A DNA stretch of 64,000 bases, from contig NZ_JAHOEA010000003.1 in NCBI RefSeq assembly GCF_019127135.1, positions 77,422 to 141,421 on the forward strand, given 5' to 3'. The notes beneath the pieces were generated by a model that worked only from the letters and a program-made list of their open reading frames with translations, was not told the DNA's origin and did not search any database. The translations under genes and the position numbers were made by a program. Source of the DNA: Segatella copri (GTDB taxonomy: Bacteria > Bacteroidota > Bacteroidia > Bacteroidales > Bacteroidaceae). Every line of letters starts with the position of its first letter. Positions within the stretch are counted from its first letter, which is position 1. Of the stretch, positions 49,106 to 58,449 are shown piece after piece.

Positions 49106-51205
49106 ATGAGCATATTTAACAACCCAGAAGAGAACTATTGGCGCAATTTCGCCACAAAAACGGTTTTGATATTAATTACCGTTGCTATCATTGTTTGGTT
49201 CCTTCCTCGCAACGAAGGAAGGATGTTCCGGTACGATGTTGGAAAGCCATGGATGTATGGTTCCGTCATCGCAAAATTTGACTTTCCGATCTATAAGACC
49301 GATGAAGCCATCAAGCGTGAACAGGATTCGCTGATGAAGCAATTCCAACCTTATTATTCTGTCAATGAATCCATCGGCAGCGAACAGGTGAGCCGTTTCC
49401 TGCACGACTTCAGCCAAGGTGTACCAGGTTTGCCAAAAGAATATGTGGGACTCATAGCCCACCAGCTTCAGCGCCTTTATCAGACCGGCATCATCGCTAC
49501 CACCGAATATAATCGTATCTACAAAGATTCTACCAGTATGATACGAATTATCAACGGAAAGAATGTGAAGAGCGTACCTATCGGTTCGTTCTACTCTACT
49601 ATTGCCGCTTACGAACGCATCTTCTACGATGAGAAACTGGCAACCCAGCGACAGCTTTTATCCCGTTGCAACCTTAACAATTATGTTGAAGCTAACGTCA
49701 TATACGATAAGGAAAGAAGCGAGGCAGAGAAAGCCGACATGATGAGCAGCATTCCACTGGCAAGCGGAATGGTGATGAGCGGACAGAAGATTGTGGATCG
49801 TGGTGAAGTGATTACGAACAACACCTATCGGGTGCTCAATTCATTCGATAAGGAGATGAAGCGCCGCAGCTCTACCCAGGAAGAACTGACAACCACTATC
49901 ATCGGACAGGTACTGTTTATCTTCATTCTTGTCATGCTGTTTACCTCTTATCTCTCACTTTTCAGAAAAGACTATTTTGATAAGCCACGCAGCATTACCA
50001 TGCTTTATGCGATGATTACGCTGTTCCCTATCTTTGTGTCACTCATGATGAAACACAATTTCTTCAGTGTCTATATCATCCCATTTGCCATGGCGCCCAT
50101 CTTCGTACGTGTGTTTATGGACTCGCGTACAGCCTTTATCAGCCACGTTACGATGATTCTCATTTGTGCAGCAGCAGTAAAGTACCAGTACGAGTTTATC
50201 ATCGTACAGCTGGTAGCTGGTCTTGTTGCTATTTACAGTTTGCGTGAACTCAGCAAGCGCTCGCAGATATTCATCACAGCCCTGTTGGTAACTATAGCCA
50301 GCAGTGTAGTATATCTTGCCCTTCAGCTGATGCAGGACAACCAGGTGTTCAACGTAGATACCAGCATGTATACCTACTTTACTGTAAACGGCATCTTCCT
50401 GCTACTCTCTTATCCGCTCATGTACATTATAGAAAAGATGTTTGGATTTACATCTAATGTTACACTTTTCGAGTTGTCAAATACCAACAAGGGATTACTT
50501 CGCAACCTGAGTGAGATTGCTCCAGGCACCTTCCAGCATTCTATCACCGTAGGTAACCTGGCAGCAGAGATTGCCAACCGCATCAGAGCCAACAGTCTCC
50601 TGGTACGTACCGGAGCACTCTATCATGATATCGGTAAGATGACTAACCCTGTTTTCTTCACAGAGAATCAGGCGGGCGTTAATCCTCACGACCAGTTAAG
50701 CGACCTTGAGAGTGCACAGATTATCATAAGCCATGTTTCAGAAGGTCTGAAGATGGCAGAGAAGGTTGGTCTGCCAGGCATCATAAAGGATTTCATCACT
50801 ACTCATCACGGAACGGGCATCACCAAGTATTTCTATATTAATTACTGTAATGCTCACCCTACAGAGGTGATTGACAAGTCACAGTTCCAATATCCTGGTC
50901 CGAACCCATTTACCCGCGAACAGGCCATCCTGATGATGGCAGATACGGTTGAAGCGGCTTCGCGCTCTCTGAACGAATATACTGAAGAAAGCATCAGTAA
51001 CCTCGTCAATAAACTCATCGACGGACAGGTGGCAGATGGTTTCTTCAAGGAGTGCCCTATCACGTTCCGAGACATCGCTCTCGCTAAACAGGTACTCATC
51101 GAACGACTCAAGGCTATTTACCATACCCGTATTTCATATCCTCACTTGAACGTAAAACAGAATGCCGGTAAAAAGACGAGTCAGGAGTCTAAAGAACAAG
51201 AGTAA
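49106..51205 (+). CDS. 7TM-HD family membrane phosphohydrolase (PgpH/YqfF-like)
   Basis: 699 aa. One N-terminal helix (residues 17-34) anchors an extracytoplasmic 7TMR-HDED domain up to about 265. Seven membrane helices follow (about 275-470), then a cytoplasmic HD domain with the metal pair His507-Asp508 in ALYHDIGKM and further ligands in THHGTG. In Firmicutes this architecture (PgpH) degrades cyclic di-AMP. Whether that is the substrate here is an inference; no diadenylate cyclase gene is in the window. Confidence 0.86.
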   Translation: MSIFNNPEENYWRNFATKTVLILITVAIIVWFLPRNEGRMFRYDVGKPWMYGSVIAKFDFPIYKTDEAIKREQDSLMKQFQPYYSVNESIGSEQVSRFLHDFSQGVPGLPKEYVGLIAHQLQRLYQTGIIATTEYNRIYKDSTSMIRIINGKNVKSVPIGSFYSTIAAYERIFYDEKLATQRQLLSRCNLNNYVEANVIYDKERSEAEKADMMSSIPLASGMVMSGQKIVDRGEVITNNTYRVLNSFDKEMKRRSSTQEELTTTIIGQVLFIFILVMLFTSYLSLFRKDYFDKPRSITMLYAMITLFPIFVSLMMKHNFFSVYIIPFAMAPIFVRVFMDSRTAFISHVTMILICAAAVKYQYEFIIVQLVAGLVAIYSLRELSKRSQIFITALLVTIASSVVYLALQLMQDNQVFNVDTSMYTYFTVNGIFLLLSYPLMYIIEKMFGFTSNVTLFELSNTNKGLLRNLSEIAPGTFQHSITVGNLAAEIANRIRANSLLVRTGALYHDIGKMTNPVFFTENQAGVNPHDQLSDLESAQIIISHVSEGLKMAEKVGLPGIIKDFITTHHGTGITKYFYINYCNAHPTEVIDKSQFQYPGPNPFTREQAILMMADTVEAASRSLNEYTEESISNLVNKLIDGQVADGFFKECPITFRDIALAKQVLIERLKAIYHTRISYPHLNVKQNAGKKTSQESKEQE

Positions 51206-51276
51206 AGATACACTACGTGAAGTTCTTATGCCGTAAAGCGTATAAACAGATATACAAAAAGGTAAAACATAACCAA

Positions 51277-51333
51277 TAAAAGCCTTTTTTCTTGCACAGT
51301 TTTTTAAATCTGTGCAAGAGAAAGGGCTTTTTG
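51277..51333 (+). terminator. Rho-independent terminator after the 7TM-HD gene
   Basis: CTTGCACAG and CTGTGCAAG form a perfect 9-bp stem, extended by AAAAGCC / GGGCTTTT arms, ending in TTTTT. Confidence 0.85.
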
Positions 51334-51388
51334 CGTTAATATGCTTTAAATATTTCAAGAAAACTATAGTGAAAAAGAACATTATAGT

Positions 51389-51396
51389 TACCTTTG
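51389..51396 (+). promoter_or_regulatory. Promoter -7 box of the FadL-type porin gene
   Basis: TACCTTTG, exact match. A TTG-initiated reading frame (51394) begins inside this box, which rules that start out. Confidence 0.6.
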
Positions 51397-51423
51397 CGGA
51401 CGTTTTTATTTAATATTATTAAG

Positions 51424-52995
51424 ATGAAGAAACTAAAATTAGTTAGTTTAGCCATTGCGATGGCTTGTGCAACCCCATCTTTTGCAGGCGGTTTGCTCAC
51501 CAACACCAATCAACATGTAGCATTCAACAGAATGATGAGCCGTGAGGCTTCAATTGGTATCGACGGTGTTTATTATAATCCAGCCGGAGTTGTATTCATG
51601 GGTGAAGGTCACCATCTCGCCATCAACTGGCAGTTGGCATACCAGACACGTAGCATTGAAAATGATTATGCTCTGTTCACAAACAATGTGAACAATCCTA
51701 TTACCCCTCGTACTTTCAAGGGTGAGGCTTTTGCGCCTGTCATCCCTTCATTCCAGTATGCTTATAATAAAGGTAGATGGTCACTTCAGGCTAGCTTCGC
51801 CCTCACAGGTGGCGGTGGCAAGTGTACCTTCGATAATGGTCTTGGCTCTTTCGAAAAGATCGTAGCTGAGACAGCAATGGCAGCTTGCCAGTTGGCTGGT
51901 GCTGTAGACCAGGTTGCAGCACAGTATCGTGTACCAGCTGTTTTCACCAACAATGATAAATTCGGAAAGGAAGGCAAGTATAGCTACAACAGTTATATGC
52001 ACGGCCGCCAGTACTACTATGGTCTCTCTCTGGGTGCAGCTTATAAGTTCAGCGACAACTTCAGTGCATTCGCAGGCGTACGTGGTGTCTATGCTTCTAC
52101 CAACTACTATGGTTATGTAGAGAACATCAAGGTTGGCGCAATGCCTCTCTATATGGTACTTGACCCAACTAAGGAGAAAGCTGCCAATATCGAGTTGAGC
52201 TGTGACCAGAGCGGTGTGGGCTTCACCCCTATCATCGGTGTTGATTTCAAAACTGGCAAATGGAACTTCGCTGCCAAGTATGAGTTCAAGACTCGTATCC
52301 GCTTGAAGAACAAGTCAGTAAACCAGGTACCAAGTATCGGTAACCTTCCAGCCAATCTCCGCAATGCTTATATCGCAGGTGGTGTACCTGAACAGGCTGC
52401 AGATGCCATTCTGGCAGATCCTACAATCAAGGGAGCAATGGGTCAGTTGAAGACTCAGTTCGACACAGAGCTCGAACAGGCTATCGGTGAATATGAGGAT
52501 GGCAAGAAGATTGCTGGTGATATTCCTGCTTATCTGGCACTCGGTGTTGGCTACAGTCCTGTAAATGCAGTACGCGTAAACGTAGGTTTCCACTGGTTCG
52601 ATGACAAGCACGCTACATCTTACAACAACCGACAGGAGAAGTTAAAGCGTGGTACATTGGAGTACAACGCAGGTGTCGAGGTAGACGTAAACAAGAAGAT
52701 TACCCTGAGTACAGGTTGGCAGAATACCAACTATGGTTTGCCTGAAGAGAACCTTGACACACCAGCTTCAAAAAGATACATGGACGACAAATCATTCGTT
52801 GTCAGTTCAAACTCTGTAGCAGTTGGTAGTGTATACCACATCAACAAGAAGATGGATCTGAACGTAGCTTACTTCCACACCTTCTATCAGCACAAGAAGA
52901 CTTCAGAGAATGTAGAACTAATAGGAAAGACCTACAGTTCAGACTACACACGTAACAACAACGTATTCGCAGTAGGTCTCGACATCAACTTCTAA
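51424..52995 (+). CDS. OmpP1/FadL/TodX family outer-membrane porin
   Basis: 523 aa from ATG at 51424. Signal peptide at 1-21 (LAIAMACATPSFA-GG). The family start GGLLTNTNQHVAFNRMMSREA and YYNPAG motif follow, which form the N-terminal hatch of a 14-strand barrel. The C-terminus ends in an aromatic residue (AVGLDINF), as outer-membrane barrels do. FadL relatives import hydrophobic molecules such as long-chain fatty acids. A central insertion (about 310-370) of Ala/Gln-rich helix-like sequence is probably an extracellular loop. Confidence 0.88.
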   Translation: MKKLKLVSLAIAMACATPSFAGGLLTNTNQHVAFNRMMSREASIGIDGVYYNPAGVVFMGEGHHLAINWQLAYQTRSIENDYALFTNNVNNPITPRTFKGEAFAPVIPSFQYAYNKGRWSLQASFALTGGGGKCTFDNGLGSFEKIVAETAMAACQLAGAVDQVAAQYRVPAVFTNNDKFGKEGKYSYNSYMHGRQYYYGLSLGAAYKFSDNFSAFAGVRGVYASTNYYGYVENIKVGAMPLYMVLDPTKEKAANIELSCDQSGVGFTPIIGVDFKTGKWNFAAKYEFKTRIRLKNKSVNQVPSIGNLPANLRNAYIAGGVPEQAADAILADPTIKGAMGQLKTQFDTELEQAIGEYEDGKKIAGDIPAYLALGVGYSPVNAVRVNVGFHWFDDKHATSYNNRQEKLKRGTLEYNAGVEVDVNKKITLSTGWQNTNYGLPEENLDTPASKRYMDDKSFVVSSNSVAVGSVYHINKKMDLNVAYFHTFYQHKKTSENVELIGKTYSSDYTRNNNVFAVGLDINF

Positions 52996-53018
52996 ACATA
53001 ACTACAATTATCATAATT

Positions 53019-53061
53019 AAAAGGCTACCCGTTCTTGCAACAAGTAACGGATAGCCTTTTT
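53019..53061. terminator. Terminator after the porin gene, facing priA
   Basis: AAAAGGCTA-CCGTT pairs with AACGG-TAGCCTTTTT with one mismatch; T-tract on the plus side and A-run for the minus side. Confidence 0.85.
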
Positions 53062-53120
53062 CATTCTATTTACCAATCTTATTTTCTTCCATTCTGCCAG
53101 AGAAAAGGAGGGGCAGGAGA

Positions 53121-55391
53121 CTACAATGGGTCTACATCATAATAAATCTGCAGAGCTCCATATCTCGGATCCTTTCCCATCTGTTGCTGAGCAAACTTCA
53201 GATATTCTCTTACCTTCTGCTGATCAATACCATTTTCCAGTTTGATAACAATCTTTCGAATGTTCATCGTCTTAACCCTTGCCACAGCAGGTTTATCGGG
53301 TCCCAACACACGCTCGCCAAACCAGCTTCTCAGCGTTTTGCTGAGCTCATGGCTAGCCTGTTCGCATACCTTATCATATTTATGTTTTACATACACATTA
53401 ATCAGGTGGAAGAAAGGTGGATAATGAAAAGTTCTTCTCTCCTCCAGAATACCCTGATACAAACCTGCATAATCATTATGTACCACCTGTCCGATGACAG
53501 GCAAGTTAGGATTCTTGGTCTGTAGAATCACCAAGCCACGCTTACCTTTTCTTCCAGCTCTACCACTCACCTGTGCCATCATCATGAAAGCATGCTCGTA
53601 GGCGCGGAAATCGGGATAGTTGAGCATTGAATCAGCATTCAGGATACCTACTACACTCACCTTATCGAAATCGAGACCCTTAGAAACCATTTGCGTGCCT
53701 ATGAGAAGATTCGTCCTGCCTTCAGAGAAGTCTGCAATAAGACGTTCGTAGGCATTTCGTGTACGTGTTGTATCCAAATCCATTCTGGCAATCTTGGCTT
53801 CCGGAAAGATTTCCGCTATCTGGTCTTCTATCTTCTCGGTACCAAAACCGCGTCCCATGATTTCCGTACTGCCACAGTTAGGACATTCCGTAGGAACCGG
53901 ATAAGTGTAACCACAATAATGGCAAGTCAGCAAGTTTATGCTTTTGTGTAACGTAAGCGAGACATCACAGTTCTTACATTTCGGCACCCAACCACATACC
54001 TTACATTCAACCATCGGCGCAAAACCACGACGATTCTGAAAGAGGATTGCCTGTTGCCCATTCTTCAAAGCCTCTCTTACTGCAGCCAAAAGCTGTGGAG
54101 AGAAAGGACCGCTCATCATCTTACGGCGGCGCAAGTCTTTTACATCTACCACCTGAATTTCCGGCAACTGAATACCTTTGTATCTTGTTTTCAGTTCTAC
54201 CAGGCCATACTTGCCTTGCTGCGCATTATAATAACTCTCCATCGAAGGCGTAGCCGTACCCAATAATGTCTTTGCCCCATACATCTTGGCAAGCACTATG
54301 GCAGCACTTCTGGCATGGTAGCGCGGAGCGGGATCCTGTTGTTTGAAGGAAGTCTCGTGCTCTTCGTCTATGATGACGAGTCCCAAAGCCTTAAAAGGCA
54401 GGAAGACGGCACTTCTTGCACCCAGGATTACATCATAGGGCTGATCAGAGAGTTGTTTCTGCCAGATTTCCACACGCTCAGCATCACTATATTTAGAATG
54501 ATAGATGCCCAGCCGGTCACCGAAAACTCTATGAAGACGCTCCATGATTTGTACGGTCAGAGCGATTTCCGGCAGAAGATAGAGCACCTGCTTATGCTCC
54601 TCTATGGCTTTTCTGATAAGATGAATGTAGATTTCCGTCTTTCCGCTGGATGTCACACCATGAAGCAATACAACATCCTTTTTCATCATTTGCATCAGGA
54701 TACCATTATAGGCATCTTGCTGAGCCAAGGAGAGAGGTTTAATCAAGTCAAGATGAGATTCTCCATTCGTATTCAATCGTCCTATTTCCAATTGATACGT
54801 AACAAGGATTCCTCTATTGATAAGTGCCTTGACAACAGCATCCGTACAATGGCTCTCATTCATCAGTTCTTCCTTGGTCACTTTTTTAATGCCTTCTCTA
54901 GGCGTATCACCATCAAGACTGTCCCAATGCGATAGACTGAGAAAAGTAGTCAGTGCCTTGGCTTGCTTCAAGGCTCTCTGCACCAGGTTGAGCGCTACAT
55001 GAAGTGCCTGCTCACTACGGTACGTACTGGCAAGTTCTACATAGAGTTCCATCTTGGGTTTGAATTTCTCTGTAGACTTCAGTCCACCGGGCATAGCAGC
55101 ATTATAGACATCGCCTAAAGGAGCCATATAATAATAGCCAATCCATTGCCACAATCTCATCTGCTGAGGCAACAGCGAAGGTGTATTGTCAAGTACCGCC
55201 TCGACAGGTTTGCAGGAGAATGCAGGCTTATCATCATGCAGCCGGGTAGCCATTGCGATATATTTCTTACTTTTACCAAGAGGAACCAGCAAGCGTACCC
55301 CAGGCACAACTTTCCCTTCCATCCCATCAGGGACAGAATAAGTAAAGGTTCCGTCGAGCGGAAGGGGTAATATCACATCTACATATTTCAT
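53121..55391 (-). CDS. priA: Primosomal replication protein N' (PriA helicase)
   Basis: 756 aa, 3'-5' helicase restarting collapsed forks. N-terminal 3'-DNA-binding domain (YVDVILPLPLDGTFTYSVP), Walker A GVTSSGKTEIY, DEEH box (IIDEEHETSF), zinc-binding Cys clusters from CKVCGWVPKC to CPNCGS, and helicase motif VSGRAGRKGKRG. Complete and intact. Confidence 0.96.
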   Translation of the reverse strand: MKYVDVILPLPLDGTFTYSVPDGMEGKVVPGVRLLVPLGKSKKYIAMATRLHDDKPAFSCKPVEAVLDNTPSLLPQQMRLWQWIGYYYMAPLGDVYNAAMPGGLKSTEKFKPKMELYVELASTYRSEQALHVALNLVQRALKQAKALTTFLSLSHWDSLDGDTPREGIKKVTKEELMNESHCTDAVVKALINRGILVTYQLEIGRLNTNGESHLDLIKPLSLAQQDAYNGILMQMMKKDVVLLHGVTSSGKTEIYIHLIRKAIEEHKQVLYLLPEIALTVQIMERLHRVFGDRLGIYHSKYSDAERVEIWQKQLSDQPYDVILGARSAVFLPFKALGLVIIDEEHETSFKQQDPAPRYHARSAAIVLAKMYGAKTLLGTATPSMESYYNAQQGKYGLVELKTRYKGIQLPEIQVVDVKDLRRRKMMSGPFSPQLLAAVREALKNGQQAILFQNRRGFAPMVECKVCGWVPKCKNCDVSLTLHKSINLLTCHYCGYTYPVPTECPNCGSTEIMGRGFGTEKIEDQIAEIFPEAKIARMDLDTTRTRNAYERLIADFSEGRTNLLIGTQMVSKGLDFDKVSVVGILNADSMLNYPDFRAYEHAFMMMAQVSGRAGRKGKRGLVILQTKNPNLPVIGQVVHNDYAGLYQGILEERRTFHYPPFFHLINVYVKHKYDKVCEQASHELSKTLRSWFGERVLGPDKPAVARVKTMNIRKIVIKLENGIDQQKVREYLKFAQQQMGKDPRYGALQIYYDVDPL

Positions 55392-55441
55392 ATCTAATCT
55401 TCTTTAACCTTGAAATATCCATCATTCAGGCTTTCGACTTG

Positions 55442-55449
55442 CAAAGTTA
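55442..55449 (-). promoter_or_regulatory. Promoter -7 box of priA
   Basis: TAACTTTG on the minus strand, 51 nt before the start codon, just after the terminator of the upstream beta-barrel gene. Confidence 0.52.
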
Positions 55450-55451
55450 GC

Positions 55452-55490
55452 AAAAAAAAAGCAGATACCCATCATCGGATACCTGCTTTT
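55452..55490 (-). terminator. Rho-independent terminator of the type IX secretion operon
   Basis: Minus-strand RNA AAAAGCAGGTATCC pairs throughout (with G-U pairs) with GGGTATCTGCTTTT around GATGAT; nine T follow. It closes the unit ending in the 55563-56174 beta-barrel gene. Confidence 0.88.
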
Positions 55491-55562
55491 ATATATTTTA
55501 AGATGTACTAGACGAGACCATACGATGTTCTCACCCATAATCTGTCCTGTTCTTTTGCAAGA

Positions 55563-56174
55563 TTAGAACCAATAACCCAAAGCAATCTGCCAACTGTTAT
55601 TCTTACTGTTACCATTCACAATCTTTTCGCTTGTTTCCTCCCAGGTAACATCTGCTGTCTTACCGCAAGCGATGTTATAGTTTGCAGAGAGCTGGAGATG
55701 GCTCAGCAGGGTAACACCCAAACCTACGTTTACACTGAAGTTTGTTTTCTTCAGAGAATAACAGCCTGATTTATTCCACTTGAAGTTCTTGTCACCAACA
55801 TTGATGCCCCACTGTGGACCAGCGAAAACGAAAACATTAGCCAAGCTGCTCAAGCCGAAACCATAACGTACGTTTACAGGAATATTAAGAGATTTCTGAG
55901 TCATTGTTGTCTCTGCATCATTTACAGACACCTTAGCTTCCTTCTGATCGTACAAGGCAGCAGCATCAAAACTCAAGCCAACAATAGGGATAGTAACCTT
56001 TACCATTGGACCAACAAAGAAACCTGTCTTGTTAGATGCATCGAATACATCGTTACTCAAAGACATGTTAGTAACATCCAAACCGCCCTTCAAACCAAAC
56101 TTAATCTGGGCATTAGCATTTGTAGCAAACATCATGGCTGCTACAACCATTAATACTGATAAAACTTTCTTCAT
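55563..56174 (-). CDS. Outer-membrane beta-barrel protein (OMP_b-brl family) trailing the T9SS operon
   Basis: 203 aa with signal peptide 1-22 (FATNANA-QI). The rest alternates polar and hydrophobic residues and ends in LGYWF, typical of an eight-strand barrel of the PorT/OmpA-like type (GLKGGLDVTNMS start, YGFGLSSLANVFVFAGPQWG). It begins 28 nt after gldN with no promoter between, so it is likely cotranscribed. PorT is a barrel of similar size, but I cannot assign it. Confidence 0.78.
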   Translation of the reverse strand: MKKVLSVLMVVAAMMFATNANAQIKFGLKGGLDVTNMSLSNDVFDASNKTGFFVGPMVKVTIPIVGLSFDAAALYDQKEAKVSVNDAETTMTQKSLNIPVNVRYGFGLSSLANVFVFAGPQWGINVGDKNFKWNKSGCYSLKKTNFSVNVGLGVTLLSHLQLSANYNIACGKTADVTWEETSEKIVNGNSKNNSWQIALGYWF

Positions 56175-56202
56175 TCTATATTTACTTTAATTCTTATATA
56201 AA

Positions 56203-57261
56203 TTAATGACGCTCTCTACGAACCGTTACTCTAGCTGAGCCACCAGAAGAAATATTGCTTCCTCCTGATCTGCGTTTTTTAACAGTAGAAGTCTTAGCCG
56301 ATTTAGATGCAGAACCACTTCTTCTGTTACGGCTTTTCTTCAGAGTCTTGGCATCCATATTCTTTTCTGCCTTGGCAATACTGTCAAGCGAATCCTTCCG
56401 AGCCTGATTACCCCAGATATTCTTCTCAAAGGCAGCCAACTCAGCTTCTATGCGTTTCTGTTCCTTCGCCATGGCTGTATCCGAAGGACAGTATTGTGCC
56501 AGGGTATTTCCCTGCATATTATTGGTCTTGTAGATTTTACCCCTATACAGATTCTTGGTAAAATAATCTTCTGCACTCATCACAGCAGCATTGTTCACAT
56601 TACTGGTCATCAGCTGCTGCTTAGCCAGGAAAGGAGCCAGATCATCATACTTCACCCAGAAGAGCGGATACTTGTTTCCTACATCTCCAAAGTCATCATT
56701 ACGGGTCATGATAGGGCACAAAGCCAATACCTTGGTATGGAAGGAAGCTGTTTTCTGGTCATAATAAGAAGTCTCCTTCACATAGTACGCCTTCACTTCT
56801 GCTGACGGAATATCGCTGTCATCAATATGCACCTTTCCATTATCAGTCTTCTCGTAGTAGATATGATAATTATCTACGAATGCTTTCGGAGTAAGACGGT
56901 TGGCGGCAGAAAAATCTTCATTACCATCCATACGATACTGATAAACAGGCACTCTACCCGTAAACATCAGTTTAAAGATATAGGTAAAGAGATTCATCTT
57001 ACCATCTGTTGGCTCTACAGGATAATACAAGGCAGCATTGGCATCATCTGTGAGATTGAGTTCACGATAGATGTCTCTTCTCCAAACCACGTCCTCATCC
57101 ATCGGGATGGCTGTAGGGAAATAAAGTTTGGCACGCAAGGTCATATTGTCAGCATTCGACTGTTGTGCCTTTTGCTGAGCCTGCTTTCTGCGAGCCGCTG
57201 GCTGTGCCATGATGCTCTGCACCATTCCCAAAAGCATGAATATGAATAATATCTTTTTCAT
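56203..57261 (-). CDS. gldN: Type IX secretion system ring protein GldN/PorN
   Basis: 352 aa from MKKILFIFMLLGMVQS; signal peptide ends near MAQ. The GldN core is seen in YFPTAIPMDEDVVWRRDIYRE and YPLFWVKYDDLAPFL. With GldK it forms the periplasmic ring under the outer membrane. The last 45 residues are a basic Arg/Ser/Lys tail. A longer frame to 57324 would start inside the gap after gldM and include a 14-nt duplication; it is rejected because the signal peptide begins at 57261. Confidence 0.9.
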   Translation of the reverse strand: MKKILFIFMLLGMVQSIMAQPAARRKQAQQKAQQSNADNMTLRAKLYFPTAIPMDEDVVWRRDIYRELNLTDDANAALYYPVEPTDGKMNLFTYIFKLMFTGRVPVYQYRMDGNEDFSAANRLTPKAFVDNYHIYYEKTDNGKVHIDDSDIPSAEVKAYYVKETSYYDQKTASFHTKVLALCPIMTRNDDFGDVGNKYPLFWVKYDDLAPFLAKQQLMTSNVNNAAVMSAEDYFTKNLYRGKIYKTNNMQGNTLAQYCPSDTAMAKEQKRIEAELAAFEKNIWGNQARKDSLDSIAKAEKNMDAKTLKKSRNRRSGSASKSAKTSTVKKRRSGGSNISSGGSARVTVRRERH

Positions 57262-57264
57262 TAC

Positions 57265-57292
57265 ATTGAACTTTGAACATTGAACTTTGAAC
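57265..57292 (-). repeat. 14-nt tandem duplication before gldN
   Basis: ATTGAACTTTGAAC occurs twice in a row (57265-57278, 57279-57292 on the plus strand), ending 3 nt before the gldN start codon, in the translation initiation region. Confidence 0.9.
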
Positions 57293-57324
57293 TTTATGAT
57301 AAGTAAAGCCGTTGAACTCTTCAC

Positions 57325-58410
57325 TTACCTGACGATAACTTCCATTGCTGCCGGCAGATTTCGGGTAATTCCATCAGGACCTACAGCCTTGATATGCGAG
57401 ATATAGAAGCGTCGGTTTCTTGACAGTTTTCTGAACTCTTCGCGCTGCCGTTCTGAGAAATTGGAACCCGCCGAAGCCAAAGGTATGGCATTTCCCATAT
57501 TATCGAAGAATACGGTTTCGAAGCCCAGTACCTTAAACGGAATATCAAGGAGTCCGTCATCTATGGCTGCATGAATGCCTGGAGCACCCATCAGAGCACC
57601 TTTCGATAGAGCACCACCTCTAAACCTGTCTGTACCCATCGCAATATAAGCTGTTGGGTCAGGAAGTTTTCTTACATGGAATACGAATGGAGGCAGACTT
57701 CTCACCTGTCCCTTATCGCGGGCTGTCACATGGATGATAACATCCTTACCCACCGCTGAAGGTTTAGCCACGAAATGACCATTGCCCTTAGCTACGAAAG
57801 AACCGCCTGTCATGGAAGCAGAGATAGCATTTGCCGGAACACCAGGAACGCTGATGCTGATAGGATTGGCATAGCCTGCATAGAGCACATTCATCAGGTC
57901 GGCAGCAACGGTAGCTGTATTAGGAACAGGCAATACGGTGTATTTCTGAACGAAATTGCGTCGCATCATCTCGCCATTCTTGCCTTTCATCAGAATGTAA
58001 CCGCCAAACTGATGCTCACCTACGCCACCTGCCACAAAACTGTATCTGCCATTCTCGGCATTCAGCCTACTACCATTCACATAGATTTCCGGGCGCTGTG
58101 TACTGTCTATTGCAGCCATCACCACATGCGAATTGAAACGTTCACCGGCATAGAGGGTTGTTTTTTCTGGAATAACGAATGCATCGAGTTCATTCACATT
58201 CAGTTCTACCAGATCTATATTTTTCTTCTCCTCATCCGATTTCTTCCCATCATCGGCAAGACTTTTCTTGATTTTCTCGACAATAGACTTGCCTTTGACA
58301 CCGAATTCCTCATCTGTAGGAGTATTCAGCGCCAACATAGCCATCAGGATGACATACATCAGGTTAATCATCTTCTGGCGAGGCGAAACCGGTCTTTTCT
58401 TGATTGCCAT
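57325..58410 (-). CDS. gldM: Type IX secretion motor protein GldM/PorM, short form
   Basis: 361 aa. The N-terminus SPRQKMINLMYVILMAMLALN is the single membrane helix that, with GldL, makes the proton-driven motor. The later beta domains are present (NVLYAGYANPISISVPGVP, then FRGGALSKGALMGAPGI, C-terminal GDIVIIR-like region). Known GldM/PorM proteins are about 515 aa, and their first periplasmic domain is a large helical bundle. Here only about 50 residues (TDEEFGVKGKSIVEKIKK...) separate the helix from the beta-rich part, so that bundle seems missing. The frame is intact, with no stop or frameshift. Confidence 0.85.
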   Translation of the reverse strand: MAIKKRPVSPRQKMINLMYVILMAMLALNTPTDEEFGVKGKSIVEKIKKSLADDGKKSDEEKKNIDLVELNVNELDAFVIPEKTTLYAGERFNSHVVMAAIDSTQRPEIYVNGSRLNAENGRYSFVAGGVGEHQFGGYILMKGKNGEMMRRNFVQKYTVLPVPNTATVAADLMNVLYAGYANPISISVPGVPANAISASMTGGSFVAKGNGHFVAKPSAVGKDVIIHVTARDKGQVRSLPPFVFHVRKLPDPTAYIAMGTDRFRGGALSKGALMGAPGIHAAIDDGLLDIPFKVLGFETVFFDNMGNAIPLASAGSNFSERQREEFRKLSRNRRFYISHIKAVGPDGITRNLPAAMEVIVR

Positions 58411-58449
58411 GGATATAAATTTGCTTGATTCTATTTATTTTCTTCGTCT

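Noticed and set aside
51394..51423. TTG start adding 10 residues to the FadL-type porin
   Set aside because: The TTG is part of the promoter -7 box TACCTTTG, so it cannot be inside the transcript; the signal peptide begins at 51424.
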